From SB11 sp964584305 (GTDB lineage: Bacteria; Bacteroidota; Bacteroidia; UBA8524): 64,000 bases of DNA. The stretch covers positions 186,001-250,000 of the forward strand of contig CAZOZL010000003.1 of assembly GCA_964584305.1 (NCBI GenBank), given 5' to 3'. This document shows positions 1-9,544 of this stretch, piece by piece. The stretch's first letter is position 1; every line of letters starts with the position of its first letter. The notes beneath the pieces were generated by a model. It saw only the letters and a list, made by a program, of their open reading frames with translations, searched no databases and was not told the origin of the DNA. A program made the translations under genes and the position numbers.

Positions 1-2
1 AC

Positions 3-2111
3 CCAGGTACAGGAGAGCACTTAATGTTTGCTGAAAGTAAAAACGATATGTTCCTTATTAAGTTAACGGCAAATGGAGACTTTAGTTGGGCATTTAATAT
101 TACAGGAGCATACTCTGTTGCAGGTTTTGTTTCGATAAATGCACTTAATACTGATGCAAAGGAAAACATTATAATTGGTGGCACTTTCCAAGACACTGCC
201 GACTTCGACCCAAGTGTTGGCATTGTACAACATATTTCAAAAGGTAGTGCTTCGGTTTTTTGGGCTAAATACGACTCAAGCGGTAAGTATAAAATGGCAA
301 AATCAATAGGTGCAACAGGAACACCAGTCAGATTATATAGTATGGATTTTGATGCTGATGGGAATATGTACGCATGTGGTGATTATACCAATACCGTTGA
401 TTTTGATCCAAGTTCAGGCGTTTCTACCCTAAAAGCTATTGGTGGCGGTGGAGGTTATTTAGCCAGTTACGACAGTTTGGGCAATTACCGTTGGGCTAAG
501 GCTATAGTAAAAGGTCAGGGGTTTGATAATAGAGCAACCTCTTTGAAATTGCTTTCAGGAGGTAATATTGCGGTATGCGGGTATTTTGAAAAAACTCCTG
601 AATTTGACACAGGTTCTGGCACTATAACAAGAACTTCAAAGGGTGATCAAGATATATTCTTGTCTATGTATACCCTACAGGGTAATTTAAAATGGCTAAA
701 TACATTTGGAAGTTCTTTTGCTGACCTTGGAAACAGAATAGCAGTGAGTAAGGAAGGCAATATTTTTATGGTTGGGGCATTTAGAGACTCTGTTGATTTT
801 GACCCTAACCCACAAAAAACGGTCAAGCTGCATAGTTCTATTTCAGGAATGTTTTTATCAGCTTATGATAGTACTGGGGCTTATCTTTGGGCAACATCAG
901 CATCAGGAGCATTTTCAAGAGACGTTAATAGGTCTGTTGGAGGTATTCTTTATGTTTGTGGTGAGACCCGAAGTACTTCTTTTCAACATAATTCTACAAA
1001 GAAAAAGATTAATACTACAGGATTCGAGGATATTTTCTTTATAAAACTAAATCCTTGCTTTTCAGCAACTAACCCAACAATTACGGCTACTAAAAATGCT
1101 GTTTGTAGTGGAGATAGCACTACCCTAAATGTTTCACAAGGGGATACTTTAAATAGTTCTCAAAATTGGGTTATATACACTGGTGGGTGTGGAGTTACGT
1201 CTTTAGGTCAATCTGTAAACGGAGTGTTTACTGTTACACCAACTCAAACCACCACCTACTATATTAGAGGTGAGGGAGGCTGTGCAAATACTGGCGAGTG
1301 TGATAGTATTACTATAAGTTTTAATAACAACTACTCAATTAATTTAGGCGACGTTAGTGTTTGTGAAGGTGATAGTGCTATGGTGCTGGGTAAGTACCAG
1401 AAAACAGCAGGTACATATTATGACTCGCTTTCTTCACAAAGTGGATGTGATAGTACTTTAATACAACAGCTTATACTAAACTCAATAGATACTACTGTTT
1501 TGGGTGATATTACTATTTGCTTGGGAGATAGTGCTTTAATGTTTGCCAATTACGAAAAACAAGCAGGTACTTATTATAATACCTTAACATCAGCTAAAAA
1601 CTGCGATAGTATAATACAGCAAACCCTTATTGTAAGTAGTGTAGATACTGGAGTTACAAGAGTGAATAGCTTTGTACTTGAAGCAAATATATTCGCTACT
1701 TCTTATGTTTGGTTAGACTGTAACAATAACACGCCTATCAATGGAGCGACTGCAAAAGCCTTCGCTCCATCAGCAAATGGTAGCTATGCTGTAGAAATTA
1801 CTGAAAATGGCTGTGTTGACACCTCTTCGTGTTATGCCATAATAGGCGTAGGAATTAGTGTGTTGAAAAAACAAAATATAAAAGTATATCCTAATCCAGT
1901 TTCAAGCATATTCACTATTGAATTGGACAAACAATATAATAAAGCCGAAATACATTTAACAGATATTAGAGGTAGGAAATTATTAAGCAAAACTATTACT
2001 GGGTTAACTACTTTTACTGTAGATATGAGTGAATACGATAACGGAATTTACCTGCTTTCTATTTCTTTAGATAATATACCTGTGCAAACAATTAGAATTG
2101 TAAAGGAGTAA
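3..2111 (+). CDS. T9SS type A sorting-domain secreted protein (5' partial)
   Basis: Large secreted or surface protein, cut by the window's left edge. The frame is open from base 3 (P-G-T-G-E-H-L) before the first ATG at 24, and those residues fit the repeat pattern that follows, so ATG 24 is probably internal. The first ~330 residues are 4-5 SBBP-like repeats of the form 'FLxxYDSxGxxxWA ... DGNxxxxGxxxxxxDFDP'. Around residues 450-550 come two 'CxGDSAxxxxxYxKxAGTYYxxLxSxxxCDS' repeats typical of Bacteroidota adhesin-like proteins. The last ~75 residues (VYPNPVSSIFTIEL ... GIYLLSI) are a type A T9SS sorting domain, removed at export through the outer membrane. The specific ligand or role is unknown. 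It ends 36 bp from a convergent gene. Confidence 0.85.
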   Translation, partial: PGTGEHLMFAESKNDMFLIKLTANGDFSWAFNITGAYSVAGFVSINALNTDAKENIIIGGTFQDTADFDPSVGIVQHISKGSASVFWAKYDSSGKYKMAKSIGATGTPVRLYSMDFDADGNMYACGDYTNTVDFDPSSGVSTLKAIGGGGGYLASYDSLGNYRWAKAIVKGQGFDNRATSLKLLSGGNIAVCGYFEKTPEFDTGSGTITRTSKGDQDIFLSMYTLQGNLKWLNTFGSSFADLGNRIAVSKEGNIFMVGAFRDSVDFDPNPQKTVKLHSSISGMFLSAYDSTGAYLWATSASGAFSRDVNRSVGGILYVCGETRSTSFQHNSTKKKINTTGFEDIFFIKLNPCFSATNPTITATKNAVCSGDSTTLNVSQGDTLNSSQNWVIYTGGCGVTSLGQSVNGVFTVTPTQTTTYYIRGEGGCANTGECDSITISFNNNYSINLGDVSVCEGDSAMVLGKYQKTAGTYYDSLSSQSGCDSTLIQQLILNSIDTTVLGDITICLGDSALMFANYEKQAGTYYNTLTSAKNCDSIIQQTLIVSSVDTGVTRVNSFVLEANIFATSYVWLDCNNNTPINGATAKAFAPSANGSYAVEITENGCVDTSSCYAIIGVGISVLKKQNIKVYPNPVSSIFTIELDKQYNKAEIHLTDIRGRKLLSKTITGLTTFTVDMSEYDNGIYLLSISLDNIPVQTIRIVKE

Positions 2112-2147
2112 ATTTAGTGGTCTAAGTATATATCAATAGATATAAAT

Positions 2148-2945
2148 TTACTCTTCATTATATTTCAAACTTGAATTTCTAATAGGCTTGTCAATATTAT
2201 ATTTCTTGCATAAAGATGTTATTATTTCAACATACCAGTCTTGGCAATCAGGACCTAAGATAATTTCATCAATTAAAATATTTAAATCAATTTTGATATA
2301 AATACCATATTTGTTTTCTTGGCTATCCCAATCAAAAGTTAATCTATCATAACCTTTTTCATCATCATAGCTAAACATTAGCCTTACTTCTTCTTCATAC
2401 TTAAATGCGTTATTCTTATGGATTACATATTGAGCTAGATTGCCTGGGTGTTCTACACTGTCTTTGTTTGGATCTAAATATATTACTTCTGAAAGCCATA
2501 GTTTTCTACTCTCATTACTTAAATATTTTGACAAATTAGATATATTGGATTTTATCATAATCCCTGTATCTGTTCTAGCAAATACTTTCCACAGAGCATA
2601 ATTTTCAGAGTAGAATTTTGACCAAGAATTTATTAGAATCATTTTTTTGAAATCTTTCAGTGCATCCTTAACCTCTTGAGCGCTCTGTGAAGGTGTTTTC
2701 AAATTATCATTGTTGAAATCACCACTTTGCTGGAAATTGGAAAAAGAACGTACAAGTAAATCAAAAGAAGTTGGCGGCATCGTTCCTTCATATTTATCCT
2801 CCAGCAAGTCTAGTCTTGCAAGAAATAGTTTAGATGTTGAAATAAGTGAAAGAAACTTAGGTAAGTCCATATACCTTGTAATAATAAAATTTTGTGAAGG
2901 GAATTTAATTCGAGGTAAATTAATTTCATCAGTAATTACTGGCAT
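2148..2945 (-). CDS. DUF2971 domain-containing protein
   Basis: 265-residue soluble protein with the layout of the DUF2971 family: an N-terminal segment (about 21-53) with 'KLFLARLDLLEDKYEG', which matches the family's 'F.D.xEG' motif; a central 'ENYALWKVFARTDTGIMIK' block (about 115-135); and a late 'AFKYEEEVRLMF' block near 180-195. The biochemical activity of the family is not established; members are often scattered in accessory regions. No signal peptide or membrane segment is visible. It is transcribed alone, convergent with the T9SS gene on its left and divergent from the helicase on its right (62 bp between starts). Confidence 0.75.
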   Translation of the reverse strand: MPVITDEINLPRIKFPSQNFIITRYMDLPKFLSLISTSKLFLARLDLLEDKYEGTMPPTSFDLLVRSFSNFQQSGDFNNDNLKTPSQSAQEVKDALKDFKKMILINSWSKFYSENYALWKVFARTDTGIMIKSNISNLSKYLSNESRKLWLSEVIYLDPNKDSVEHPGNLAQYVIHKNNAFKYEEEVRLMFSYDDEKGYDRLTFDWDSQENKYGIYIKIDLNILIDEIILGPDCQDWYVEIITSLCKKYNIDKPIRNSSLKYNEE

Positions 2946-2995
2946 AAATAGTATTCTTTTTTTCTAAGAAGATAAGTAATAATTTCAATAAGCCT

Positions 2996-3003
2996 TACTT
3001 TTG
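2996..3003 (+). promoter_or_regulatory. Bacteroidota -7 element TACTTTTG, 4 bp before the helicase ATG
   Basis: TACTTTTG matches the Bacteroidota sigma-ABfr -7 consensus TAnnTTTG. It ends 4 bases before the helicase ATG, so a normal start site would give a leaderless or nearly leaderless message. No clear -33 TTTG is visible. Confidence 0.5.
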
Positions 3004-3007
3004 AACC

Positions 3008-5170
3008 ATGCAGCCAGATAGTGAAAATCCCTTGTTTGATATTGCCTTTGATGTGGTTAATAATACTTCTTGTAACTTATTTCTTACGGGTAAGGCAGGG
3101 ACGGGTAAAACTACTTTTTTAAAATACGTTCAAGAAAACTCGCGCAAGCAATCGGTAACGGCTGCGCCAACTGGCGTGGCAGCTATTAATGCGGGAGGGA
3201 TAACGCTGCACTCATTTTTTCAGTTGCCATTTATTCCTTATTTAGCTGATTTTGAAAGTTTTTCTGGCGATGCTTCGGTAACCAATCGTTATAATCTATT
3301 AGGCTCAATTCGTTTCAATAGAGATAAAAAAGCATTACTTGCCAATCTTGAATTATTAATTATTGATGAGGTGAGTATGCTGCGTGCGGATATGCTGGAC
3401 GCTATTGATGATATTTTGCGCCATTTCCGTAACAATCATAATGAGCCTTTTGGCGGTGTGCAAGTATTATTAATTGGCGATTTATTTCAGCTACCCCCCG
3501 TTGTGGGCGATAAAGAATGGAATGTTTTAAGGCGTACTTATGAAAGCCCTTTCTTTTTTAGTGCTAAGGTGATTGAAAACAATGCGCCTATGTTTATTGA
3601 ACTAAAAACTATTTATCGCCAGAGTGATGAACGGTTTATTAATTTGCTAAACAATATTCGGAATAATGAGGTGAATGAATGGGACTTGCAACTATTAGAA
3701 GAGCATTACCAACCTGAAATGGACGAGGCGGGGGAAGACACCATAGTACTTACTACGCACAATTATAAAGCAGACCAAATTAACCAACACGAGCTGAACA
3801 AACTGGATGCCGAAACCTATTCTTTTGAGGCGGAAGTACAGGGTGAATTTTCAGAAAAAGCGTATCCTACTGAATCGAAATTAACACTAAAAACAGGGGC
3901 GCAGGTAATGTTTATAAAAAATGATCCCGACCCTGAAAAACGCTATTTTAATGGTAAACTGGCAACTATAAAATCTATACAAAGCGGTACTATTACGCTT
4001 GAGTTGGAAGGTAGCGGTATAGAACTGAAATTAGAAAAAGAGGTGTGGCAAAACATCCGCTATGCGGTAAACAAAGAAACCAACAAAATTGAAGAGGAAG
4101 AAATAGGTAGCTTTACACAATATCCTATCCGTTTGGCATGGGCTATTACCATACATAAAAGTCAAGGTTTAACTTTTGACAAAGCGGTGATAGATGCAGG
4201 AAACTCATTTGCAGCAGGGCAAGTATATGTAGCACTAAGCCGTTGCCGCACATTGGATGGAGTTACATTACTCTCGAAAATTCAAGCCCAAAGTATAAAA
4301 AACGATGACCGCATTATTGAGTTTACCCGTCAAGAAACCAGTGAGGATGAGATACAACGCATACTAAAAGAAGAAAAACCTATATATGCCGCCAAAGTAT
4401 TGGTAAATACTTTTGATTGGAGTAAATTAGTAAAAGAACTTATTCCCTTTAAAGAGTTTACCCTAAGCAAATCTATACCTGAAAAAGAGGGAGTTAGCAC
4501 TTGGGTTGATGTGTTGATAGCCAAAGCTAAACAGCAGCATAGTGTGGCAGCAAAATTTATCCCACAGTTGCAGCACATACTAAATAACAAACCCATTAAC
4601 GAGGAATTACTAAACGAACGGGTAACCAAAGCCAAAGAATATTTTGCCAAAACCTTGCATACTGACTTAATTGCCTGCATTGAAGAGGTTTATACCCTTA
4701 TTAAAGGAAAACAAAAAACAAAACAATATTTGAGAAAACTGCAAGAAATAGAGCAACTGGTTTGGAGTAAAATTAAAGAAGTAGAGAAAATAACTTTTGG
4801 CGATATGCACTTTGAAGTGCAGGCTATAAAACGCCCCGTACCTATTGTGGAAGAAAATGCAGTAAAAAAACCCGAAAAAGGAGAAAGCCAGCGCATTACC
4901 CTTGATTTGTACAAAGAAGGTAAAACCGTTGATGAAATTGCCCAACAACGAGGCATGGCTGCAAGCACCATTGAAGGGCATTTGGCAGGGTATATAGCAA
5001 CTGGCGAGGTAGATGTGTTTGATTTTGTAAATGCCGATTTGGTAGCAGAAATTAAAAAAATGATGGAAGAACTGGGCGATACTGGTTTTAAACCTTTGAA
5101 AGATAAATTAGGCGATAAAGTAACCTATGGGCAATTGCGCATGGCTAATAATTATTTAAAGGCATTGTAA
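3008..5170 (+). CDS. PIF1-like superfamily 1 DNA helicase with C-terminal helicase HTH
   Basis: 720-residue ATP-dependent DNA helicase of the PIF1/RecD-like group. Visible motifs: Walker A 'GKAGTGKTT' (about 27-35), 'APTGVAAINAGGITLHSFF' (motif Ia, about 51-69), Walker B 'LLIIDEVSML' (about 117), 'LIGDLFQLPPV' (motif III, about 157), and the C-terminal 'TIHKSQGLTFDKAVID' and 'VALSRCRTLDGVTLL' motifs (about 380-420). Residues ~635-720 ('RITLDLYKEGKTVDEIAQQRG...STIEGHL') match the helix-turn-helix region found at the C-terminus of RecQ-like helicases. Probable role in genome maintenance; the partner and exact substrate cannot be read from sequence. It is transcribed alone. The start at 3008 lies directly after a promoter-like TACTTTTG. 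Confidence 0.9.
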   Translation: MQPDSENPLFDIAFDVVNNTSCNLFLTGKAGTGKTTFLKYVQENSRKQSVTAAPTGVAAINAGGITLHSFFQLPFIPYLADFESFSGDASVTNRYNLLGSIRFNRDKKALLANLELLIIDEVSMLRADMLDAIDDILRHFRNNHNEPFGGVQVLLIGDLFQLPPVVGDKEWNVLRRTYESPFFFSAKVIENNAPMFIELKTIYRQSDERFINLLNNIRNNEVNEWDLQLLEEHYQPEMDEAGEDTIVLTTHNYKADQINQHELNKLDAETYSFEAEVQGEFSEKAYPTESKLTLKTGAQVMFIKNDPDPEKRYFNGKLATIKSIQSGTITLELEGSGIELKLEKEVWQNIRYAVNKETNKIEEEEIGSFTQYPIRLAWAITIHKSQGLTFDKAVIDAGNSFAAGQVYVALSRCRTLDGVTLLSKIQAQSIKNDDRIIEFTRQETSEDEIQRILKEEKPIYAAKVLVNTFDWSKLVKELIPFKEFTLSKSIPEKEGVSTWVDVLIAKAKQQHSVAAKFIPQLQHILNNKPINEELLNERVTKAKEYFAKTLHTDLIACIEEVYTLIKGKQKTKQYLRKLQEIEQLVWSKIKEVEKITFGDMHFEVQAIKRPVPIVEENAVKKPEKGESQRITLDLYKEGKTVDEIAQQRGMAASTIEGHLAGYIATGEVDVFDFVNADLVAEIKKMMEELGDTGFKPLKDKLGDKVTYGQLRMANNYLKAL

Positions 5171-5180
5171 CAAAATTTTC

Positions 5181-5660
5181 TCAATCTCTTTTTTGCCCAT
5201 ACAAATCACCAATTTTAGCTTTTCCCACTAATTCTAAAGCTCGTTTTACCCTGCTATCTACATTTTTTACAGAGGTAATATAATGTATTAAACTACGTTT
5301 ATAACCCGTAGTTAGTTTGTTAAAAGCCGCTTTGCCTTCAACATCTTCTTCTAATACTGCGTTTAACTCCTCAGGAATATCTAATTTATTAAGGTCAACC
5401 AAATAGAATTTTACTTCTACTGGGATACTCAATTGTATTTTGGCTGCTCGGCGTAAAGGATTACTCACAGAAAAATACCTCTCCCCTGTTTTTAAATTTT
5501 GTATAGCAAGGGAAAAAGCCGTTTCATTCATCGTACCTTCTACACGGATACGCCCTTTTTGGTTTATACTTTCTATTATCTCCTGCGGAATTATCAGTAT
5601 ATAGTTCATATACTTTGCTTCTATTTGTGTTATCCGTCCAGCAAACGAGTAGGTTTTCAT
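5181..5660 (-). CDS. YdeI/OmpD-associated family protein with DUF1905 domain
   Basis: 159-residue protein. Residues ~1-95 resemble DUF1905 (a small beta-barrel: 'YILIIPQEIIESINQKGRIRVEGTMN ... FSLAIQNLKTGERYFSVSNPLRRAAKI'). Residues ~100-155 resemble the YdeI C-terminal helical region ('PEELNAVLEEDVEGKAAFNKLTTGYKRSLIHYI...K...R..RALELVGKAKIG'). Some homologues are annotated as bacteriocin-protection or stress proteins, but the molecular activity is unknown. It ends 10 bp from the stop of the convergent helicase gene. No export signal. Confidence 0.75.
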   Translation of the reverse strand: MKTYSFAGRITQIEAKYMNYILIIPQEIIESINQKGRIRVEGTMNETAFSLAIQNLKTGERYFSVSNPLRRAAKIQLSIPVEVKFYLVDLNKLDIPEELNAVLEEDVEGKAAFNKLTTGYKRSLIHYITSVKNVDSRVKRALELVGKAKIGDLYGQKRD

Positions 5661-5943
5661 ATTTTAAATATAACAAGATATTAATAATTTTTAGCCATTA
5701 CCTCACCCAAAATTATATGTAAAGTTCTATTTGCTCGCCTGTTTTATTTAGGAGGGCTTCACCGCACTGGTAATGACATTGCGGGTAGGTTATTATAGTG
5801 AGCGAAGTCTAACTATGGAGGGGTAGTTCAGCTACTTGCAAAATAATGCACTATGGGTTAAAGAAAATTAAGGGGTAGCTATCTTATAATCTGGAAGTAA
5901 TAGAGGTGTTTTCTGAAAGGGGGTATAGTAAATCCTTTCTTTT

Positions 5944-5978
5944 CCCTTGCTAATTCTTGGAATTAGTGAGGGTTTTTT
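5944..5978 (+). terminator. Rho-independent terminator, orphan on the plus strand
   Basis: Arms CCCTtgCTAATTC (5944-5956) and GAATTAGtgAGGG (5960-5972), a 3-nt loop, then six T. The T-run is only on the plus-strand 3' side. The nearest plus-strand gene upstream ends at 5170 and is separated from it by a minus-strand gene. Confidence 0.6.
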
Positions 5979-6038
5979 ATGGTAAAAAATAGAGTTGAAA
6001 ATAGGCAATATCAAATTTATATATTGATGGAATAGGTT

Positions 6039-6046
6039 TATTTTTG
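6039..6046 (+). promoter_or_regulatory. -7 promoter element of ftcD (TATTTTTG)
   Basis: TAnnTTTG match 20 bases before the ftcD ATG, downstream of the orphan terminator. The -33 box is not convincing. Confidence 0.5.
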
Positions 6047-6066
6047 TAGCAAAATTTGATACCACT

Positions 6067-7752
6067 ATGCAAAAACTAATAGAGTGCGTGCCTAACTTTA
6101 GTGAAGGGCGTGATATGAACATCATAAAACAAATTACTGATGTTATTGAAGCTGTTGAAGGTGTGAAACTATTAGATGTGGATGCGGGTAACGCTACCAA
6201 CCGCACGGTAGTAACCTTTGTGGGCACTCCAGATGCTGTGGTTGAGGCTGCTTTTCAAGCCATAAAAAAATCGGGCGAGGTGATAGATATGAGCAAGCAC
6301 ACTGGCGAGCATCCTCGTATGGGAGCTACTGATGTTTGCCCTATGATACCCATTGCCAATATTAGCATGGAAGAGACTGCAGAATACGCACAAAAATTAG
6401 CAAAACGTGTAGGTGAAGCACAAAACCTTCCCGTGTTTTTATACGAAGCCGCTCAATCCAATAAAAAACGTAATAACCTTTCTGTAATTCGTGGAGGCGA
6501 GTACGAGGGAATGTTTGATAAATTACAACTTACTGAATGGAAACCTGATTTTGGACCTGCCAAAATGGATGCAAAACGAGGGTGTACCGCTATTGGCGCA
6601 CGCGATTTTTTGATAGCCTATAATGTGAACCTTAATACCAAAAGTACACGGTTGGCAAACTCGGTAGCATTTGATGTGCGTGAAGCAGGACGTGTGAAAC
6701 GTGAAGGGCATCCTATAATTGGTAAAATTGTTACTAACGAAAACGGGGAAACTGTTCGTGTAGCAGGTTCACTAAAATCAGTAAAAGCAATAGGCTGGTA
6801 TATTGAGGAGTATGGCGTAGCGCAAATTAGTATGAACCTTACTAATATTAGTATCACACCAGTGCATATTGCCTTTGATGAAGTAAGCAAAAAAGCTACC
6901 AAACGTGGCATACGGGTAACAGGTTCAGAATTGGTGGGGCTTATTCCTTTAAATGCGATGTTAGATGCGGGTAAATATTTTCTTAATAAGCAAGGTAGAA
7001 GTTTAGGAGTAAGCGATGAGGAATTAATTTTTATTGCGGTTAAATCAATGGGATTAGATGAATTAGCACCGTTTAATCCTGATGAGAAAATAATAGAATA
7101 CCAACTTAAAAATATTGAAAATGAGAAGTTGGTAAATATGACGCTTAAAGCATTTGCTAATGAAACCGCAAGCGAAAGCCCCGCCCCTGGTGGCGGCTCA
7201 ATAGCGGCTTATGTAGGTGCGCTGGGCATGGCATTAGGCACTATGGATGCTAATCTTAGTGCTGGCAAGCGAGGGTGGGAAGAACAGAGAAATTTTTTCT
7301 CAGACTGGGCAGTAAAAGGGCAACAGCTAAAACAACAACTTATAGCGGCTGTGGATGAGGATACAAGAGCCTTTAACCAAATAATGGAAGCCTTTGCTTT
7401 GCCAAAAGCGAATGAAACCGAAAAACAAAACCGCCAGCAAGCTATTGAAAACGCTACAAAATATGCCTGCGAAGTACCTTATAAAGTAATGGAACTATCT
7501 TATAAGGGATTGGAGTTATTAGCATACATGGTAGAGCAAGGCAACCCCAATAGTATAACTGATGCTGGTGTGGGTGTATTGTGTGTGAAAACAGCCGTAC
7601 AGGGTGCGTACTTTAATGTATTGATAAATGCACAAGGACTAAAAGATAGAATTTTTGCTGATGAGATGGTAAGCAAGTCGAAACAACTGCTTGCTACCAC
7701 CCATAAACAAGCTGATGAACTTATTGCCAAAGTAGAAAAAGTGATTAGTTAG
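6067..7752 (+). CDS. ftcD: Glutamate formimidoyltransferase / formimidoyl-THF cyclodeaminase (fused)
   Basis: 561-residue bifunctional enzyme of histidine and folate metabolism. It moves the formimino group from formiminoglutamate to tetrahydrofolate, then deaminates the product to 5,10-methenyl-THF. Residues ~4-180 are the formiminotransferase N-subdomain ('IECVPNFSEGRD' start, 'GEHPRMGATDVCPMIP'). Residues ~181-330 are the C-subdomain. Residues ~349-555 are the cyclodeaminase ('ASESPAPGGGSIAAYVGALG', 'GNPNSITDAGVGV'). The length is close to the fused vertebrate enzyme. No other hut genes are in the window. Its 3' end faces clpX, 54 bp away. Confidence 0.95.
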   Translation: MQKLIECVPNFSEGRDMNIIKQITDVIEAVEGVKLLDVDAGNATNRTVVTFVGTPDAVVEAAFQAIKKSGEVIDMSKHTGEHPRMGATDVCPMIPIANISMEETAEYAQKLAKRVGEAQNLPVFLYEAAQSNKKRNNLSVIRGGEYEGMFDKLQLTEWKPDFGPAKMDAKRGCTAIGARDFLIAYNVNLNTKSTRLANSVAFDVREAGRVKREGHPIIGKIVTNENGETVRVAGSLKSVKAIGWYIEEYGVAQISMNLTNISITPVHIAFDEVSKKATKRGIRVTGSELVGLIPLNAMLDAGKYFLNKQGRSLGVSDEELIFIAVKSMGLDELAPFNPDEKIIEYQLKNIENEKLVNMTLKAFANETASESPAPGGGSIAAYVGALGMALGTMDANLSAGKRGWEEQRNFFSDWAVKGQQLKQQLIAAVDEDTRAFNQIMEAFALPKANETEKQNRQQAIENATKYACEVPYKVMELSYKGLELLAYMVEQGNPNSITDAGVGVLCVKTAVQGAYFNVLINAQGLKDRIFADEMVSKSKQLLATTHKQADELIAKVEKVIS

Positions 7753-7806
7753 AATACGGCGTACGCTTACTTGTACGCTAAAATTGGTGTAAGAAATGTT
7801 GTTTTA

Positions 7807-9060
7807 TTATGCTGCTTTTAGGTTTAACTTCTCTAATTTATTTTTAGCATACGCTAACTCAACGGTAACTTCTTTAAGTTTATTTGAGGGAGCATCAAAC
7901 ATCCAATCTAACATAATAGCCTCACAAATAGAACGCAGTCCCCGTGCGCCTACTTTATACTCGTGCGCTTTCTCCACTATATAGTCAATCACTTCGGGTT
8001 TAAAATTTAGTTTCACACCCTCAATATCAAACAACTTGGTATATTGTTTTATCAACGCATTTTTTGGCTCTAATAAAATACGTTTCAGCGTCTCTTTATC
8101 CAATGGATTTAAATGTGCTAATACTGGTAACCGCCCAATAATTTCTGGGATTAAACCATAGCTACGTAAATCGGCAGGGGCTATATATTGTAATAAATTA
8201 ATAGTCTCCCCATCCTCATCGGTTTTCAAACTTTTAAAACCAATGGCTTGCGTATCAATTCTACGACTAATGATAGAGTCTATACCCTCAAAAGCACCGC
8301 CACATATAAATAATATATTACTAGTATCTACTTGCAAAAAACTTTGTTCGGGGTGTTTGCGCCCGCCCTGTGGCGATACATTAGCCACTGTACCCTCAAG
8401 TAGTTTTAATAAACCTTGCTGTACACCCTCGCCACTCACATCACGTGTAATGGAAGGGTTATCGCCTTTGCGGCTTATTTTATCAATCTCGTCAATATAA
8501 ATTATTCCTCGTTGTGCTGCCTCAACATTATAGTCGGCGGCTTGCAACAAACGTGATATAGTACTCTCTACATCCTCGCCCACATACCCCGACTCGGTAA
8601 AAACAGTAGCATCGGCAATACAAAATGGTACATCCAAGACTTTTGCAAGCGTACGTGCCAAAAGAGTTTTTCCTGTACCCGTTTCACCTACCAAAAGTAT
8701 GTTCGATTTTTCTAACTCAACACCGTCAGTAGTGGGCTTTCCCGCTATACGTTTATAGTGATTATATACGCCCACAGATAATACCTTCTTGGCATCATCT
8801 TGACCAATAACATAATCATCTAAATGTTTTTTTATCTCGGCTGGGGTAAGTTTACCTTTTGATGAAGCGATAAAAGAGGGTTTTCCTTTTTTATTTTTCT
8901 TCCCAGTAGTAGGGCTTGCGCCCATTTGTTGTTCGGCAATATTGCCTGCCTCAATTATACAGCTATCGCATATTTGTGCATCTTGCCCTGATACCAACAA
9001 CGCTGTTTCGGTTGCTGGCTTTCCACAAAAGGAGCAATGGGTATTTTCTTTATTTTTCAA
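7807..9060 (-). CDS. clpX: ATP-dependent Clp protease ATP-binding subunit ClpX
   Basis: 417-residue AAA+ unfoldase that feeds substrates to ClpP. An N-terminal C4 zinc finger (C9, C12, C31, C34) is followed by Walker A 'GETGTGKT' (~128), Walker B 'IIYIDEIDK' (~195), the RKH-like 'SFLQVDTSNILFICGGAF' region and a C-terminal ClpB-D2-small domain. The first usable codon is TTG at 9060, followed at once by the conserved zinc-finger start; no upstream ATG is in frame. clpP is not adjacent. A TAAATTTG promoter element lies about 90 bp upstream. Confidence 0.95.
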   Translation of the reverse strand: MKNKENTHCSFCGKPATETALLVSGQDAQICDSCIIEAGNIAEQQMGASPTTGKKNKKGKPSFIASSKGKLTPAEIKKHLDDYVIGQDDAKKVLSVGVYNHYKRIAGKPTTDGVELEKSNILLVGETGTGKTLLARTLAKVLDVPFCIADATVFTESGYVGEDVESTISRLLQAADYNVEAAQRGIIYIDEIDKISRKGDNPSITRDVSGEGVQQGLLKLLEGTVANVSPQGGRKHPEQSFLQVDTSNILFICGGAFEGIDSIISRRIDTQAIGFKSLKTDEDGETINLLQYIAPADLRSYGLIPEIIGRLPVLAHLNPLDKETLKRILLEPKNALIKQYTKLFDIEGVKLNFKPEVIDYIVEKAHEYKVGARGLRSICEAIMLDWMFDAPSNKLKEVTVELAYAKNKLEKLNLKAA

Positions 9061-9151
9061 CTGTTTATAAATTTTAACTATACACTGTAAAACAATATAT
9101 AGTAATATACTTACTACAATAAAAGCCCTGATATTTTGTATATCAGAACTG

Positions 9152-9159
9152 CAAATTTA
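9152..9159 (-). promoter_or_regulatory. -7 promoter element of clpX (TAAATTTG)
   Basis: Minus-strand TAnnTTTG match, followed by CAG and an AT-rich leader of about 85 bases before the TTG start. Confidence 0.4.
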
Positions 9160-9348
9160 CTGTTTTATTAGTAGTATCACCGTAGTATAGTATTTAATGT
9201 GTACTAAAAATCATTGCAAAGGCTGTGGCTTCTTTTTTTAGCTATTGGCTATTAGGCTTTTTGCCTTTAGCTGTTGGCATAGATTTATGTGCGCTTGCCC
9301 GAACGGCACGGGCGGGTTAGTTTACCGTAGAGTAAGAGGTGAGCAAGT

Positions 9349-9381
9349 GCGGCTGTTTCCCCCCTTGCGATAGCTTGCGAG
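9349..9381 (+). repeat. 33-nt dispersed repeat, copy 1
   Basis: Shares 28 of 33 positions with 49988-50020, including TTTCCCCCCTTG and TAGC(t/c)TG(c/t)GAG. Both copies lie in gene-free repeat-rich gaps. Confidence 0.6.
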
Positions 9382-9544
9382 TTTGGTACTTGCAACAAAA
9401 AACTGAATGAATAGGCACGGGCGTGGCAATCTATTGCCTCACTCTAAAGCAATAGAACTTTTACCTTTTCCGTCATCGCAAAAAACATTAATCAAATTTT
9501 AAAAAATTAGTAATGGGGACGGGTTCACGTTAATCATCTTTTTT

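Larger units (their letters stand above)
5661..6066 (+). other. 406-bp gap upstream of ftcD with a terminator and a promoter
   Basis: No protein is supported here. The stretch holds a plus-strand rho-independent terminator (5944-5978) with no gene upstream on that strand, then a TATTTTTG promoter element (6039-6046) ahead of ftcD. The 280 bases before the terminator could be an untranslated RNA. Confidence 0.5.
9061..9544. other. 484-bp gap with clpX promoter and a degenerate dispersed repeat
   Basis: No gene is supported. Bases 9152-9159 carry the clpX -7 element on the minus strand. Bases 9349-9381 match 49988-50020 at 28 of 33 positions around a run of six C. The rest has the look of degraded repeat sequence. 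Confidence 0.5.

Noticed and set aside
772..1044. 90-codon frame inside the first T9SS gene
   Set aside because: Out-of-frame shadow of the repeat region, no independent support.
7759..7778. GCGTAC...GTACGC hairpin between ftcD and clpX as a terminator
   Set aside because: Only a 6-bp stem with no T-run on either side.
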